A stretch of 64,000 nucleotides of DNA from Kribbella caucasensis (GTDB taxonomy: Bacteria; Actinomycetota; Actinomycetes; Propionibacteriales; Kribbellaceae): assembly GCF_004361855.1 (NCBI RefSeq), contig NZ_SNWQ01000013.1, forward strand, positions 210,781-274,780. Reading direction: 5' to 3'. Position 1 is the stretch's first letter. The number at the start of each line of letters is the position of its first letter. This document shows positions 42,953-53,601 of the stretch, one piece after another. The notes under the pieces were generated by a model. It ran no database searches and was not told where the DNA came from. It saw only the letters and a list, made by a program, of their open reading frames with translations. The translations under genes were made by a program, and so were the position numbers.

Positions 42953-44181
42953 TGTCACCCCGCGACCTGTTCGGGGCCGCCATGCGCGGTCTCGGTGCGA
43001 ACAAGCTGCGCTCGTTGCTGACCGTGCTCGGTGTTTCCATCGGTGTCGGCGCCGTCATCGTGCTGGTTGCTGTCGGCAATGGTTCCGGCAAGGCGGTGCA
43101 GGACCGGCTGGAGGCGATGGGGACCAACCTGCTGACCGTGTCGACGACTGGCGGCGGTGGCGGGTTCATGCGTGGCCAGGCGGGTCCGTCCGCCCAGCAG
43201 TACGCGCTGACCATGGACGATGCTCAAGCCCTTGCCGACAAACAGTTGGCACCGGACGTCGCTTCGGTGGCGCCGGTGATGACGAGCACCGGTACGGCGA
43301 CCAACGGGGACACCAGTTACACCGTCAACCAGGTGATCGGCACGACCCCGGAGTACCTGCCGGCGACGAATACCCCGATCGAGTCGGGCCAGACGTTCAC
43401 CCAGCAGGACGTGGACACCTCGCAGCGAGTAGTTCTCCTCGGACAGACGGCGGCCACCGAGCTCTTCGGCCGACCGGGGTCCGCGGTCGGTCAGACGATC
43501 AAGCTGGGGTCGGTCGACTTCGCCGTACTGGGTGTGCTCGCGAGCAAGGACAGCACCGGGTTCTCCGATCCGAACGCGGCGGTCGTCGTGCCGATCAGCA
43601 CGTTGCGGGCGACCCAGGCCGGGTACGGCGCGCTCAACCAGATCGTGGTCCAGGCGGCCGGCAAGGATCGGGTGGACGTGGCGCAGGCCGAGGTGACCCA
43701 GTTGCTCACGGCCCGGCACGAGGTGCCCGCGGATCAGACCTCGCCGTTCCGGATCACGAACTCCGCGCAGATCCTGCAGACCAGCCAGGACACCGCCGCG
43801 ACCTTCACCGCGTTGCTGGCGACGGTGGCCGCGATCAGCCTGATCGTCGGCGGGATCGGCGTCACCAACATCATGCTCGTCACGGTCACCGAACGGACCC
43901 GCGAGATCGGCATCCGCAAGGCGCTCGGCGCGCGGCGGCAGGCGATCCTCGGCCAGTTCCTGATCGAGGCGACGCTGCTCAGCCTGATCGGCGGTGCGGT
44001 CGGGGTGGGTGCCGCGCTGATCGTCAGCCGGTTCGAGCTGGCCGGGGTACAGCCCGTGCTGGTGCCGTCGTCGATCGCGCTTGCCTTCGGCGTGTCCGCG
44101 GCCGTCGGCCTGTTCTTCGGCAGCATGCCCGCGCACCGGGCCGCCGGCCTCCGCCCCATCGATGCCCTACGCCACGAATGA
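42952..44181 (+). CDS. MacB-type ABC transporter permease (FtsX family)
   Basis: 409 residues: helix 1 near the N-terminus (LTVLGVSIGVGAVIVLVAVG), a large extracytoplasmic MacB_PCD domain (about 45-270) and three C-terminal helices with the FtsX core ERTREIGIRKALGARRQAIL. In this operon it forms the membrane half with the ATPase at 42260. Substrate is unknown; antibiotic or toxic-peptide export and repair of envelope stress are the usual roles. Confidence 0.93.
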   Translation: MSPRDLFGAAMRGLGANKLRSLLTVLGVSIGVGAVIVLVAVGNGSGKAVQDRLEAMGTNLLTVSTTGGGGGFMRGQAGPSAQQYALTMDDAQALADKQLAPDVASVAPVMTSTGTATNGDTSYTVNQVIGTTPEYLPATNTPIESGQTFTQQDVDTSQRVVLLGQTAATELFGRPGSAVGQTIKLGSVDFAVLGVLASKDSTGFSDPNAAVVVPISTLRATQAGYGALNQIVVQAAGKDRVDVAQAEVTQLLTARHEVPADQTSPFRITNSAQILQTSQDTAATFTALLATVAAISLIVGGIGVTNIMLVTVTERTREIGIRKALGARRQAILGQFLIEATLLSLIGGAVGVGAALIVSRFELAGVQPVLVPSSIALAFGVSAAVGLFFGSMPAHRAAGLRPIDALRHE

Positions 44182-44194
44182 GAGAGGTCCACTG

Positions 44195-44797
44195 ATGAGC
44201 CAGACACCGAGCAACCAATCACCGGGCAACCAAACACCGGGCAACCAGACACCGGGCAGTCAGGCACCCGACGACTTCACCCAGATCGGGTCGGATGCGG
44301 AGGTCGACGCGGCGCTGCAGCCGAAGAAGACGCTGAACTTGCCGATGGCAACGGCCATCCTGACCGGCATCGTCGTGCTCGCGGTCGGCCTGGCCGGCGG
44401 CGCCGGGCTGCACGCGGCCTTCGCCTCGGACAGTACGTCGAACCAGCAGCAGGCGGGTCGCGGCGTAGGCGGCGCCGGGTACGGCGGCTTCCGCGGCCAG
44501 GGGCAGGGTCCTGGTGGTCAAGCAGGACAGGGGAACGCCGCGGTCGGGACCGTGGTGTCGGCGAACGACCAACAGTTGGTCGTCAAGACCCAGACCGGCG
44601 ACGTCACGGTCAAGCTCACCGGCGAAACCACGTTCGAGATCACCAGCACCGGTACCGCCGCCGACCTCAAGACCGGCCAGCAGGTCGTCATCACCGGCGA
44701 AACCACCGACGGCACCCTAACCGCCCGCTCCATCCGCCAAGGCGAATTCCCCACCACCTTCGGCCGAACCCCCAGCGCAACCCCCTCCACCCGCTGA
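44195..44797 (+). CDS. Membrane-anchored DUF5666-like protein
   Basis: 200 residues. The N-terminus has short tandem repeats (PGNQTPGNQTPGSQAP), encoded by near-identical 15-base units, then an acidic stretch, one membrane helix (about 50-75, ATAILTGIVVLAVGLAGGAG), a Gly-rich linker and a C-terminal OB-like domain with GTVVSANDQQLVVKTQTGD, DUF5666-like. The ATG at 44195 follows GAGAGG by seven bases, 13 bases after the permease stop. It closes the MacAB-like operon and may be an accessory factor outside the membrane. Confidence 0.78.
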   Translation: MSQTPSNQSPGNQTPGNQTPGSQAPDDFTQIGSDAEVDAALQPKKTLNLPMATAILTGIVVLAVGLAGGAGLHAAFASDSTSNQQQAGRGVGGAGYGGFRGQGQGPGGQAGQGNAAVGTVVSANDQQLVVKTQTGDVTVKLTGETTFEITSTGTAADLKTGQQVVITGETTDGTLTARSIRQGEFPTTFGRTPSATPSTR

Positions 44798-44970
44798 CAC
44801 CCAACATCCCGACCACCCAACCACCCGCTGTGGCTGGCGTGCATTTGGACAGGAGGTGGTCGACTTATCGCGCGCCGGCCGAGCCGCCCTGAGCGTGAAG
44901 CTACTGGGTCCTAGACGACTACGTCCTGTCGACCGGTACAGACAACCAGCCGTCGCGACCGGCGCTGGGC

Positions 44971-45828
44971 CTAGCGGGGTTGGAGTTGGCCGATCAGGTG
45001 GGTCAGGTCGTGGGTTTCGTCGTAGATGGCGAAGTCGACCACGCCGTCGGTACTGCGATGCCCGAACTGGACGCGGGACGGCAGGAGCAACGGCTTCCGG
45101 AAGTCGACCCGGACGGTGAACGCATCCGGCAGCCCCTCGGCCCGCTGGATCGAGGCGAGCGCCGCCGCCTTGGCCCACATCCCATGCGCGATCTGACGCG
45201 GAAACCCGAACGCCTGCGCCGACAACTTGAACAAATGGATCGGATTCCGGTCACCCGACGCCGCGGCGTACCGGCGACCGAGGTTGCCACGCAGATCCCA
45301 CCAGGCCGACGGCTCGAGCGAAGGGTCGGACAGCAGATCGGCGTGCGCGGACGACGTCCCCGAAGAGCGACTGAGCAGCGTGGTCGTGTCCGTCCAGACG
45401 ACCTCGTTGAAGACCCGCACCTCGCTCTCGATGTCGAACACCGTGCCCTTCGGATGCGCCCGCTCTGGCCCGCTGTGCACGCGAATGTCGAGCTCGGCAT
45501 GCATCGGGATCGGCCGCAGTTGGGTGATCGTGTTGGACAGATGCACGATCCCCATCGGCCGGTACGGGAACGACGGGTCCGACATCAGATCGAGGTGCAG
45601 TGGAAACGCCAGTACATGCGGATACGTCACCGGCAACGCCGGCCCCGGGCTGAATCCCGTCACCTCCCGGTACGCCGCCAGGTGGTCCTGGTCGACGGCC
45701 GCCTGCGGGAGTTCCAGGGTCAGCCCGTCCTCGTCAGGCTCGTACTCCGCCTTGCGTAGCGTCGCCTTGACGGTCCGGGCGTAGAGCGAGCCGAATCCGG
45801 GCGTGTCGTCGTACCGGCGGGTCGGCAT
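44971..45828 (-). CDS. MaoC-like (3R)-hydroxyacyl dehydratase, HtdX type
   Basis: 285 residues with two hotdog halves; the C-terminal half carries the hydratase-2 motif GRRYAAASGDRNPIHLFKLS and FPRQIAHGMW, in which Asp and His are catalytic. It dehydrates (3R)-hydroxyacyl thioesters or hydrates enoyl-CoA. It is last of a leftward group fadA2-fabG4-maoC, which mirrors Rv0243-Rv0242c-Rv0241c (htdX) of M. tuberculosis. It starts directly after fabG4 (one base between stop and start). Role in fatty-acid elongation or beta-oxidation is by analogy. Confidence 0.88.
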   Translation of the reverse strand: MPTRRYDDTPGFGSLYARTVKATLRKAEYEPDEDGLTLELPQAAVDQDHLAAYREVTGFSPGPALPVTYPHVLAFPLHLDLMSDPSFPYRPMGIVHLSNTITQLRPIPMHAELDIRVHSGPERAHPKGTVFDIESEVRVFNEVVWTDTTTLLSRSSGTSSAHADLLSDPSLEPSAWWDLRGNLGRRYAAASGDRNPIHLFKLSAQAFGFPRQIAHGMWAKAAALASIQRAEGLPDAFTVRVDFRKPLLLPSRVQFGHRSTDGVVDFAIYDETHDLTHLIGQLQPR

Positions 45829-45829
45829 C

Positions 45830-47176
45830 TCAGGCGCCCAGCATGCTCTGGCCGCAGACCCGAACCACGTTGCCGGTGACGCCCGCGGACGCTGGATCGG
45901 CGTACCAGGCGATCGTTTCGGCCACGTCGACCGGCAGACCGCCTTGCTGCAGGGAGTTGATCCGCCGTCCCACTTCGCGGATCGCGAACGGGACCTTCGC
46001 CGTCATCTCGGTCTCGATGAACCCTGGCGCGACCGCGTTGATCCGGATCTGCCGCTCAGCCAGGGTCGGCGCGAGCGCCTGGACCAGGCCGATCACGCCG
46101 GCCTTGGAGGTCGCGTAGTTGGTCTGCCCGTTGTTGCCGGCGATCCCCGCGATCGAAGCGACCCCGATGATCGAGCCGCCGTCGCGCAACGCGCCTGATT
46201 CCAGTAGGTGCGCGGTGATCCGCTCCGGCGCGCGGAGGTTGACGTCGAGTACGGCGTCCCACGCGTCGGTGCGCATGTTGGCGAGGCGCTTGTCCCGGGT
46301 GATTCCCGCGTTGTGTACGACGATGTCGAGGCCGCCGTGGTCTTCCTCGGCATGGGCTGCGATCCGCTGCGGCGCGTCGATCGAGGTGACGTCGAGCAGG
46401 AGTTCGCTGCCGCCGATCGCCGACATCACCTTGCGCAGGTCGTTCGCGTTCTGCGGTACGTCGACGCCCATCACGGTCGCGCCGTCGCGGGCGAGCACGT
46501 TGGCGATCGCGGCGCCGATACCGCGCGCGGCCCCGGTGACCAGGGCGACCTTGCCGGTGAGCGGTGCGGCCGGATCGTTCGCGACCAGGTGGCCGGGCCC
46601 GATCCGGACCACCTGACCATCGACGTACGCCGACTTGGGGGACAGGAAGAACCGCAGTGTCGAGTCGACCTGGTCGTGCGCGTCGGGGGCGACGTACACG
46701 AGGTTGACTGTGGCGCCGCGCTTCACCTCCTTGCCGAGCGATCGGGTGAAGCCCTCCAACGCGCGCTGGGCGATCTGCTGCTCCGGGGTCGCCGACAACT
46801 CGGGCGTCCGGCCGACCACGATCACCCGGCCGGCGGAACCGAGTTGACGGATCATGGGGGAGAAGAAGCGCTGCAGCGATGTGAGGTCCGCCGTACTGGT
46901 GGCGCCGGTCGCGTCGAACACCAGGGCCTTGGGCCGCAACTCGGACGACGCGACGCCCTCGGCCGCAGTACTGAAGGTCGCGCCGATGTCGCGGAGCAAG
47001 GCCTGGATCGCCTTGCCGGTGTCGGTGTCGCCGATCGCGCCGAACACCACCGGCCCGTCGATCCACGCCGATCCGTCGGTCCAGCGCGGCAGCGGGATCG
47101 GGTCGGGCAGGCCGAGGTTCTTCACCAGGACCCGGCCGACCGATGTCCGGGTGAAGGTCTGGTAGCGATCCGTCAT
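45830..47176 (-). CDS. fabG4: High-molecular-weight 3-ketoacyl-ACP/CoA reductase FabG4
   Basis: 448 residues, twice the size of normal FabG. Residues about 1-205 are a degenerate flavodoxin/SDR-like half; the C-terminal half is an active SDR with TGAARGIGAAIA, HNAGITRDK and the catalytic Ser (GVASIAGIAG), Tyr and Lys (TNYATSKAG). The ATG at 47176 has GGAG nine bases upstream; a GTG at 47182 lies too close to that site. It is NADH-dependent in mycobacteria. Neighbours fadA2 and the dehydratase supply adjoining steps. Confidence 0.92.
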   Translation of the reverse strand: MTDRYQTFTRTSVGRVLVKNLGLPDPIPLPRWTDGSAWIDGPVVFGAIGDTDTGKAIQALLRDIGATFSTAAEGVASSELRPKALVFDATGATSTADLTSLQRFFSPMIRQLGSAGRVIVVGRTPELSATPEQQIAQRALEGFTRSLGKEVKRGATVNLVYVAPDAHDQVDSTLRFFLSPKSAYVDGQVVRIGPGHLVANDPAAPLTGKVALVTGAARGIGAAIANVLARDGATVMGVDVPQNANDLRKVMSAIGGSELLLDVTSIDAPQRIAAHAEEDHGGLDIVVHNAGITRDKRLANMRTDAWDAVLDVNLRAPERITAHLLESGALRDGGSIIGVASIAGIAGNNGQTNYATSKAGVIGLVQALAPTLAERQIRINAVAPGFIETEMTAKVPFAIREVGRRINSLQQGGLPVDVAETIAWYADPASAGVTGNVVRVCGQSMLGA

Positions 47177-47188
47177 GGTCACGTACTC

Positions 47189-48466
47189 CTACTTCTCCAG
47201 GATGGCGACGACGCCCTGACCACCGGCGGCGCAGATCGAGATCAGCCCCCGGCCGCCGCCGTTCTCGTCCAGCTGCTTGGCCAGCGCGGCCACGATCCGG
47301 CCACCGGTCGCCGCGAACGGGTGCCCGGCGGCGAGCGAACTGCCGTTGACGTTCAGCTTGTCCCGGTCGATCTCGCCCAGCGGCGCGTCGAGTCCGAGCC
47401 GTTCCTTGCAGAAGATCGGATCCTCCCACGCTTTGAGCGTCGCCAGCACCTGGGACGCGAACGCCTCGTGAATCTCGTAGTAGTCGAAATCCTGCAGAGT
47501 CAGACCGGCTCGCGCGAGCATCCGCGGTACGGCGTACGCGGGGGCCATCAACAGTCCCTCGGCACCCTTCACGTAATCCACGGCCGCGGTCTGCGAGTGG
47601 GTCAGGTACGCGAGCGGCCGCAGTCCGCGCTCGGCGGCCCACTCGTCGGTCGACAGCAGCACGGTCGACGCGCCGTCGGTCAGGGGAGTGGAGTTGCCGG
47701 CCGTCATGGTCGCGGTCTCGCCCTTGCCGAACACGGGCTTCAGCTTGGCCAGCTTCTCGATCGTGGTGTCGGGGCGGAGGTTCTGGTCCCGCTCGAGACC
47801 GAGGTACGGCGTGAGCAGGTCGTCCTGGAAGCCGCGATCGTACGCCGCGGCGAGGTTGACGTGGGATCGGTAGGCGAGCTCGTCCTGCGCTTCGCGGGTG
47901 ATACCCCATTCGAGCGCGGTCAGGGCGGCGTGATCGCCCATCGACTTGCGGGTCCTGGGTTCGGCGTTGCGCGGGATCTCCGGGACGATGTCCTTCGGGC
48001 GGATCCGGGCCAGCACCCGGAGCCGGTCGGGCACGGTCTTCGCGCGGTTGAGCTCGAGCAGAATGTTGCGCAGCTCGTCGTTGACCGCGATCGGCGCGTC
48101 GGAGGCGGTGTCGACGCCACCCGCGATGCCCGCGTCGATCTGGCCGAGGGCGACCTTGTTCGCGACCAGGACCGCGGCTTCGAGGCCCGTACCGCAGGCT
48201 TGCTGGAGGTCGTACGCGGGGGTGGTGGGGGCGAGTTTGGAGCCGAGGACGACCTCGCGGACCATGTTCCAGTCGCGGGCGTGCTTGAGGACGGCGCCGG
48301 CGACGACTTCGCCGAGCTCCTGGCCGCCGAGGCCGGTGCGGTCGACGAGACCGTTGAGGGCGGCGGTGAGCATGTCGGAGTTGGAGGCGTGCCGGTAGGT
48401 CTTGTCCTGCCGGGCGAACGGGATTCGGTTGCCGGCGACAACGGCCACCTTGCGGGTCTCGGTCAC
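47189..48466 (-). CDS. fadA2: Acetyl-CoA acetyltransferase (thiolase) FadA2 type
   Basis: 425 residues. Nucleophile C91 in LQQACGTGLEA, conserved His in GSSLAAGHPFAATGGRI and final Cys in ISICAAGGQGV. It cleaves or forms 3-ketoacyl-CoA. The GTG at 48466 overlaps the stop of the TetR gene (GTGA), so regulator, thiolase, reductase and dehydratase form one leftward operon. The order is as in M. tuberculosis Rv0243, which there is on the opposite strand to its neighbours. Confidence 0.94.
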   Translation of the reverse strand: MTETRKVAVVAGNRIPFARQDKTYRHASNSDMLTAALNGLVDRTGLGGQELGEVVAGAVLKHARDWNMVREVVLGSKLAPTTPAYDLQQACGTGLEAAVLVANKVALGQIDAGIAGGVDTASDAPIAVNDELRNILLELNRAKTVPDRLRVLARIRPKDIVPEIPRNAEPRTRKSMGDHAALTALEWGITREAQDELAYRSHVNLAAAYDRGFQDDLLTPYLGLERDQNLRPDTTIEKLAKLKPVFGKGETATMTAGNSTPLTDGASTVLLSTDEWAAERGLRPLAYLTHSQTAAVDYVKGAEGLLMAPAYAVPRMLARAGLTLQDFDYYEIHEAFASQVLATLKAWEDPIFCKERLGLDAPLGEIDRDKLNVNGSSLAAGHPFAATGGRIVAALAKQLDENGGGRGLISICAAGGQGVVAILEK

Positions 48467-49212
48467 GGTTTCTCTCCTGCTTCGCGTGCTGTGGAGCGCC
48501 GGGTGGGTTGGAAGGCCTTGCGGCCCACGGCGGTGGCGAGGGTGGCGGTGATCGCGGTCGACCGGACGGTCGAGATGTCGGCATGGTGCACCACCGGATG
48601 CCCCGGCCCGTCACCGGCCTGGCTGCCGGAGACGATCAGGCCGACGCGGGCCATGTGCAGTGAGCCGAGGGTCTGGGTGTAGAGGTGGTTGGCCAGGTAG
48701 GCGGTGTCGGCCTCGTCGAACACCCCGGACTTCTGCCCGGCCTTGAGGATCGCCGAGATCCGCTCCAGCGCGGCCGCCATCGCCGAGCCCAGCTTCGTCA
48801 TCACCGGCTCGGTGATCTCGCCGAACAACTCGTCCCCGGTACGCCGCAGCAGGCTCATCGCGCAGTCCGCGAAGGCCGGATATTCCAGGCAGAAGTCGAC
48901 GAACACCTCGCTGAGCGCTCGTAGCCGGTTGAGCGGCGCCCGCCGTACCGAGTCGACGCCTTCCAGCCGCTCGTCCAGCTCGCCGAGATAGTCGACCAGG
49001 GTGAGCGCGAACAGCTCTTCCTTGCCGGCGAAGTGCCGGTAGATCAGGGCCTTGTTGATGCCGACCCGCTTGGCGATGTCGTCGATCTGCGCGTCGATCG
49101 TGCCGCGCTCGTCGAACAGTTCGCGGGTGGCCCGGATGATGTCCCGCTCCCGGTCGCGACGACGCTCCGCCGTGGTACGGCGGCGTCCGATCGCGAGCAG
49201 CGCGGAGCTCAT
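48463..49212 (-). CDS. TetR-family regulator of the fatty-acid cluster
   Basis: 249 residues. Helix-turn-helix RDRERDIIRATRELFDERG then DIAKRVGINKALIYRHFAGK; the long C-terminal domain is not assigned. The ATG at 49212 is six bases after TATGAT in the leftward direction, so the message is probably leaderless; the longer frame further upstream overlaps the acyl-CoA dehydrogenase and is not coding. It probably responds to acyl-CoA and represses both itself and the divergent dehydrogenase through the palindrome at 49256-49273. Coupled to fadA2. Confidence 0.9.
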   Translation of the reverse strand: MSSALLAIGRRRTTAERRRDRERDIIRATRELFDERGTIDAQIDDIAKRVGINKALIYRHFAGKEELFALTLVDYLGELDERLEGVDSVRRAPLNRLRALSEVFVDFCLEYPAFADCAMSLLRRTGDELFGEITEPVMTKLGSAMAAALERISAILKAGQKSGVFDEADTAYLANHLYTQTLGSLHMARVGLIVSGSQAGDGPGHPVVHHADISTVRSTAITATLATAVGRKAFQPTRRSTAREAGEKP

Positions 49213-49218
49213 TCCCCG

Positions 49219-49322
49219 ATCATAGTCAGAGCGGCGCCCCCTGGTGCAAACGACGGTTACACTCGTGGGTAACATCGTTGTCGCGTCAGTTGTTGACCCT
49301 TGCACCTCTGTTGACCCTTGCA
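49219..49322. promoter_or_regulatory. Divergent tetR / acyl-CoA dehydrogenase control region
   Basis: ATCATA at 49219-49224 (TATGAT leftward) is the -10 of tetR. GTTAC-ACTCGTGG-GTAAC at 49256-49273 is a near-palindrome of operator size. A direct repeat TGTTGACCCTTGCA occurs at 49291-49304 and 49309-49322, 18 bases apart, each with a TTGACC box, directly before the ribosome site of the dehydrogenase gene. Either repeat could serve as -35 or as activator site. Confidence 0.5.
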
Positions 49323-49341
49323 GCCTCGCCGGAGGACCTTG

Positions 49342-50667
<1,326 letters not shown>

Positions 50668-50680
50668 ACGTTTCCGCAGG

Positions 50681-52018
50681 TCAGAGGCTGATCTGAGGCT
50701 GGTCAGGGTACAGGCCGCCGTCCGGCTCCCAGGAGGCAGTGGGGGAGCGGACGACGGCCTGCTCCGTGACTGCTCCGTGAGATTTCAGAGAGAACAGTCT
50801 CGTGAGCCTGGAGTCCACAGCCTTCCGCGCTCGCTCGTGCGACGACGGCAGCATGTGGGTGTACAGCCTGAGTGTGAACCCGGGATCGCCATGCCCGAGG
50901 TACTCCGCCAACTCCTTGATGTTGACGCCGTCAGCCAGCGTGATGCTCGCGTAGTAGTGCCGCAACGCATGCATCCCGTTCTCCCGACTGGAGATGTACT
51001 GCCGCCGCCCGCGCCGGTCCGTCTTCGGCTCCGCGATCACGCCCGCGTAAAACAACGCCGGCTTCCACACCAACTCGTCGTACGTCCGTGCCCGGATGTG
51101 CTTGTCATCCGTCCACCGGAACATGAGCTTGACGGTCCGCGGCTCCCCGTCAGTCTTCTCCCAAGGCAACGTGTACGGGCGTGGCGCGTGAGCCTCGATG
51201 TGCTCCTTCAGGATCAGCGCCGTCCCGTCCGACATCGGCACGGTCCGCTCAGTGTCGTTCTTGGGCAAAGCAAACACGAACTCGCTCCCGAGCTTCTTCA
51301 CCTGCCGCCGAACGTGGATGACCATCCCATCGAAGTCGACGTCCTCCTCCGCCAGCCCGAACAACTCACCCTGCCGCAGCCCACACGCCGCTCCGAGGGA
51401 CGCGATCGGCCTGTACACCGGCGGATGCCCCTCAACTATCCGCAGTACGACGTCATCACCCCAAGCGACAACCTTCCCGCCCTTCGACGTCGGCACCTTG
51501 ACCACCCGCGCCTTGGCCGGATTCCTCTTGGGGCTCTCGTCATCCACCGCCAGATCGAGCGTCCCATGCAAGACCAGGTACGCCGTACGCGCCGTAGACG
51601 CCCCGAACCGCGCATCCAAATCCGCAACCCACGCCGCGATCTCCGACGGCTTGATCGTCCTGAGCTGCCGCCGCCCAAACACTGGACTCACATGCAACCG
51701 AAGCGCCGACTCGTACTTAATGGCAGTAGAGGGATCCACCACCCGCGAACCCAACCACCGCCCCGCAACCTCCTCAAACCGAACCTTCCCAGCCTCCGGA
51801 TCGATGTACTCCCCACGCTCCCGATCCGTCTCCATAGCATTCGCATGCCGCTCAGCTGGCGCCTTGGTGGTGAACGCCTTCGTCCGCTCACGCCCCTCGG
51901 GATCAATCCATCCCGCCAGCCACCGCTTCCCGTGTCCCCACCTGGCAGTCCGGACCCGTACCGTCGACCCATCCGCCTGCTTCACGCCCCGAGTCCACTG
52001 ATCCTTCACATACGCCAT
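50681..52018 (-). CDS. int: Tyrosine-type site-specific integrase
   Basis: 445 residues: an N-terminal AP2-like arm-binding part, a core-binding SAM-like domain (about 80-165) and the catalytic domain with R215 (ACGLRQGE), H350 and R353 (MHALRHYY), H376 (LGHGD) and nucleophile Y386 (RLYTHML), all present. The ATG at 52018 has GGAGG seven bases upstream. It points to an integrated mobile element whose other end is not identified; the integrase stop lies 14 bases from the acyl-CoA dehydrogenase stop, so one attachment site may be at that gene's 3' end. GAGGCTG occurs twice in that junction. No tRNA gene is nearby. Confidence 0.93.
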   Translation of the reverse strand: MAYVKDQWTRGVKQADGSTVRVRTARWGHGKRWLAGWIDPEGRERTKAFTTKAPAERHANAMETDRERGEYIDPEAGKVRFEEVAGRWLGSRVVDPSTAIKYESALRLHVSPVFGRRQLRTIKPSEIAAWVADLDARFGASTARTAYLVLHGTLDLAVDDESPKRNPAKARVVKVPTSKGGKVVAWGDDVVLRIVEGHPPVYRPIASLGAACGLRQGELFGLAEEDVDFDGMVIHVRRQVKKLGSEFVFALPKNDTERTVPMSDGTALILKEHIEAHAPRPYTLPWEKTDGEPRTVKLMFRWTDDKHIRARTYDELVWKPALFYAGVIAEPKTDRRGRRQYISSRENGMHALRHYYASITLADGVNIKELAEYLGHGDPGFTLRLYTHMLPSSHERARKAVDSRLTRLFSLKSHGAVTEQAVVRSPTASWEPDGGLYPDQPQISL

Positions 52019-52321
52019 TGCCGCGCCTCCGCCCGTAGTTGATGTGCGGCAGCTCAACGTCTGAAGCAGGACGGGAATCGAGGATCAAGGTCGGCCTAGT
52101 GACAGCGGCCGCGGACTCGAACGCGTGTGGACGTGCTGACGATCGGGACTCGTGGGTCGTGCCGCAGCAGGCTCGGGCTAGGCAGCTCTCGCAGAAGCGG
52201 TCGCTTGAAGGGTGGATTTGGTCACGGATTGCAACTATGGTGCACGGTGCACAGGAGGCTCATGGGGTGTGGGCCTTGGGGATGGGCGCGTCGATCCGAC
52301 GCGTGTGTTTATGGGGTGGAA
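52019..52321. promoter_or_regulatory. Control region before the two-gene nuclease unit
   Basis: 303 bases without a gene. GTGCACGGTGCAC (52240-52252) is a double palindrome, followed by AGGAGG and an in-frame ATG at 52262 that is only three bases from that site. CGCGTCG-ATC-CGACGCG (52287-52303) is a perfect 7-base inverted repeat 18 bases before the preferred ATG at 52322. Either may be an operator; a promoter could not be fixed. Confidence 0.35.
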
Positions 52322-53587
52322 ATGGGTAGAAGGCGTGGTTTCTTCGCTGAGATGCAGCACCAGGCTGCGGTCGCGCAGCGCGAGCGTGAGCGGGCGCAAG
52401 CTGCGGCTGTGAGGGAGCAGCTGCGGGCGCAGCGGGAGGCCGAACGTGCCTTCAACGCTGCTCAGAGGGCGAGAGCGGCGGCGGCCAAGGCTGACGTGAG
52501 GGCTGCTGCGGAGGCCGAGCGGGAGGCGAAACAGCTTCACATCGCCGCACAGGAGTCGAAGGTAGCGGCGATGAACGCGCAGCTGGAGATGCAGTTGGCG
52601 GAGATCGACAGCATCCTCGAGGCGACGCTGAAGGTCGACGACTACGTCGACCTGGAGAAGTTGCGGAAGTCCGCCTCGCATCCGCCGTTCGAATCGAAGT
52701 ATCAGGCTCCGGTTCCTCCGCCGGCTCCGATTCAGGTGCCTCCGGAGCCGGTGTTCGTGCAGCCGGAGGCACCGAAGGGACTTTCCGCACTCACCGGCAA
52801 GAAGAAGCACGCTGGCGCGGTTGCTGCGGCGCGGGCAGCATTCGAGGAGCAGCACCGGCAATGGCAGGCGTACTCGGCATCGATCCCGATGCGACAGTTG
52901 GAGCAATTGACGGCGCACACCGCCGCCGAGGAACAGCGACTTCAGAGCCTGGCCTTGGATCGGGCACGCTATGACAAGGAGTGCCAGACTCGCGAGGCCG
53001 AGGTTGATGCCGCAAACGCTGAGCTGGACGTCCTGATCCATAACTTCCAGGCGGGCAAGCAGGACGCGGTGACTGAGTACGTCGGGATCGTGTTCGGCAA
53101 CTCGGTGTACCCCGACAGCATTACCTGGGCGGTCGACTACGAATACGACCAGGAGTCGCGCGAGCTGCGCGTCAGCCTGACCTTCCCGCAACCGGAAGAC
53201 CTCCCCACGGTCCGCCAGTACAAATATGTGAAGGCAAAGGACGAAATTGCCGAGTCTCCGCAGACGCTGAAGGAGCAACGCGACCGGTATTCGTCGGTGG
53301 TCGAGAACATGGTTCTGAGGACGTTGCACGAAGTCTGGGAGTCGGACCGGGAGGGAAAGATCGACAGCATCTCCCTCGCTGGTGGCGTTGCGCACATCGA
53401 CCCTGCCACCGGGCAAGAGACGTTCACGCCGCTGATCGCGGTTGCTGTCGATCGTGCGACGTTCGGCGCGATTGATCTGGCCCGGGTCACGCCCGCCGAG
53501 ACATTGAAGTACCTCAAGGCGGTGCTCTCGAAGAATCCGCATGCCCTCGCACGCATCGACACGTCGGCCGGCGTACGCGGGCACTGA
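52322..53587 (+). CDS. Coiled-coil protein of unknown function, partner of the DUF4041 nuclease
   Basis: 421 residues. Start MGRRRGFFAEMQHQ, then a long Ala/Glu/Arg coiled coil (about 13-105), a Pro-rich hinge (120-150), a second coil (160-245) and a globular C-terminal domain (246-421) with GNSVYPDSITW, LPTVRQYKYVKAKDEI and VENMVLRTLHEVWESDREGK. No catalytic site or membrane segment is seen. From memory, unverified, similar actinobacterial proteins continue into an Mrr-type nuclease domain; here the chain stops and a separate nuclease gene starts 14 bases later. It may be the sensor or scaffold of a defence pair. An alternative ATG at 52262 would add 20 residues. Confidence 0.75.
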   Translation: MGRRRGFFAEMQHQAAVAQRERERAQAAAVREQLRAQREAERAFNAAQRARAAAAKADVRAAAEAEREAKQLHIAAQESKVAAMNAQLEMQLAEIDSILEATLKVDDYVDLEKLRKSASHPPFESKYQAPVPPPAPIQVPPEPVFVQPEAPKGLSALTGKKKHAGAVAAARAAFEEQHRQWQAYSASIPMRQLEQLTAHTAAEEQRLQSLALDRARYDKECQTREAEVDAANAELDVLIHNFQAGKQDAVTEYVGIVFGNSVYPDSITWAVDYEYDQESRELRVSLTFPQPEDLPTVRQYKYVKAKDEIAESPQTLKEQRDRYSSVVENMVLRTLHEVWESDREGKIDSISLAGGVAHIDPATGQETFTPLIAVAVDRATFGAIDLARVTPAETLKYLKAVLSKNPHALARIDTSAGVRGH

Positions 53588-53601
53588 ACGGAGGATGAGA
53601 C

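Noticed and set aside
46056..48682. Very long open frames on both strands over fabG4 and fadA2
   Set aside because: They read as low-complexity Arg/Gly/Ala/Val-rich shadows; the thiolase and reductase frames carry all family motifs.
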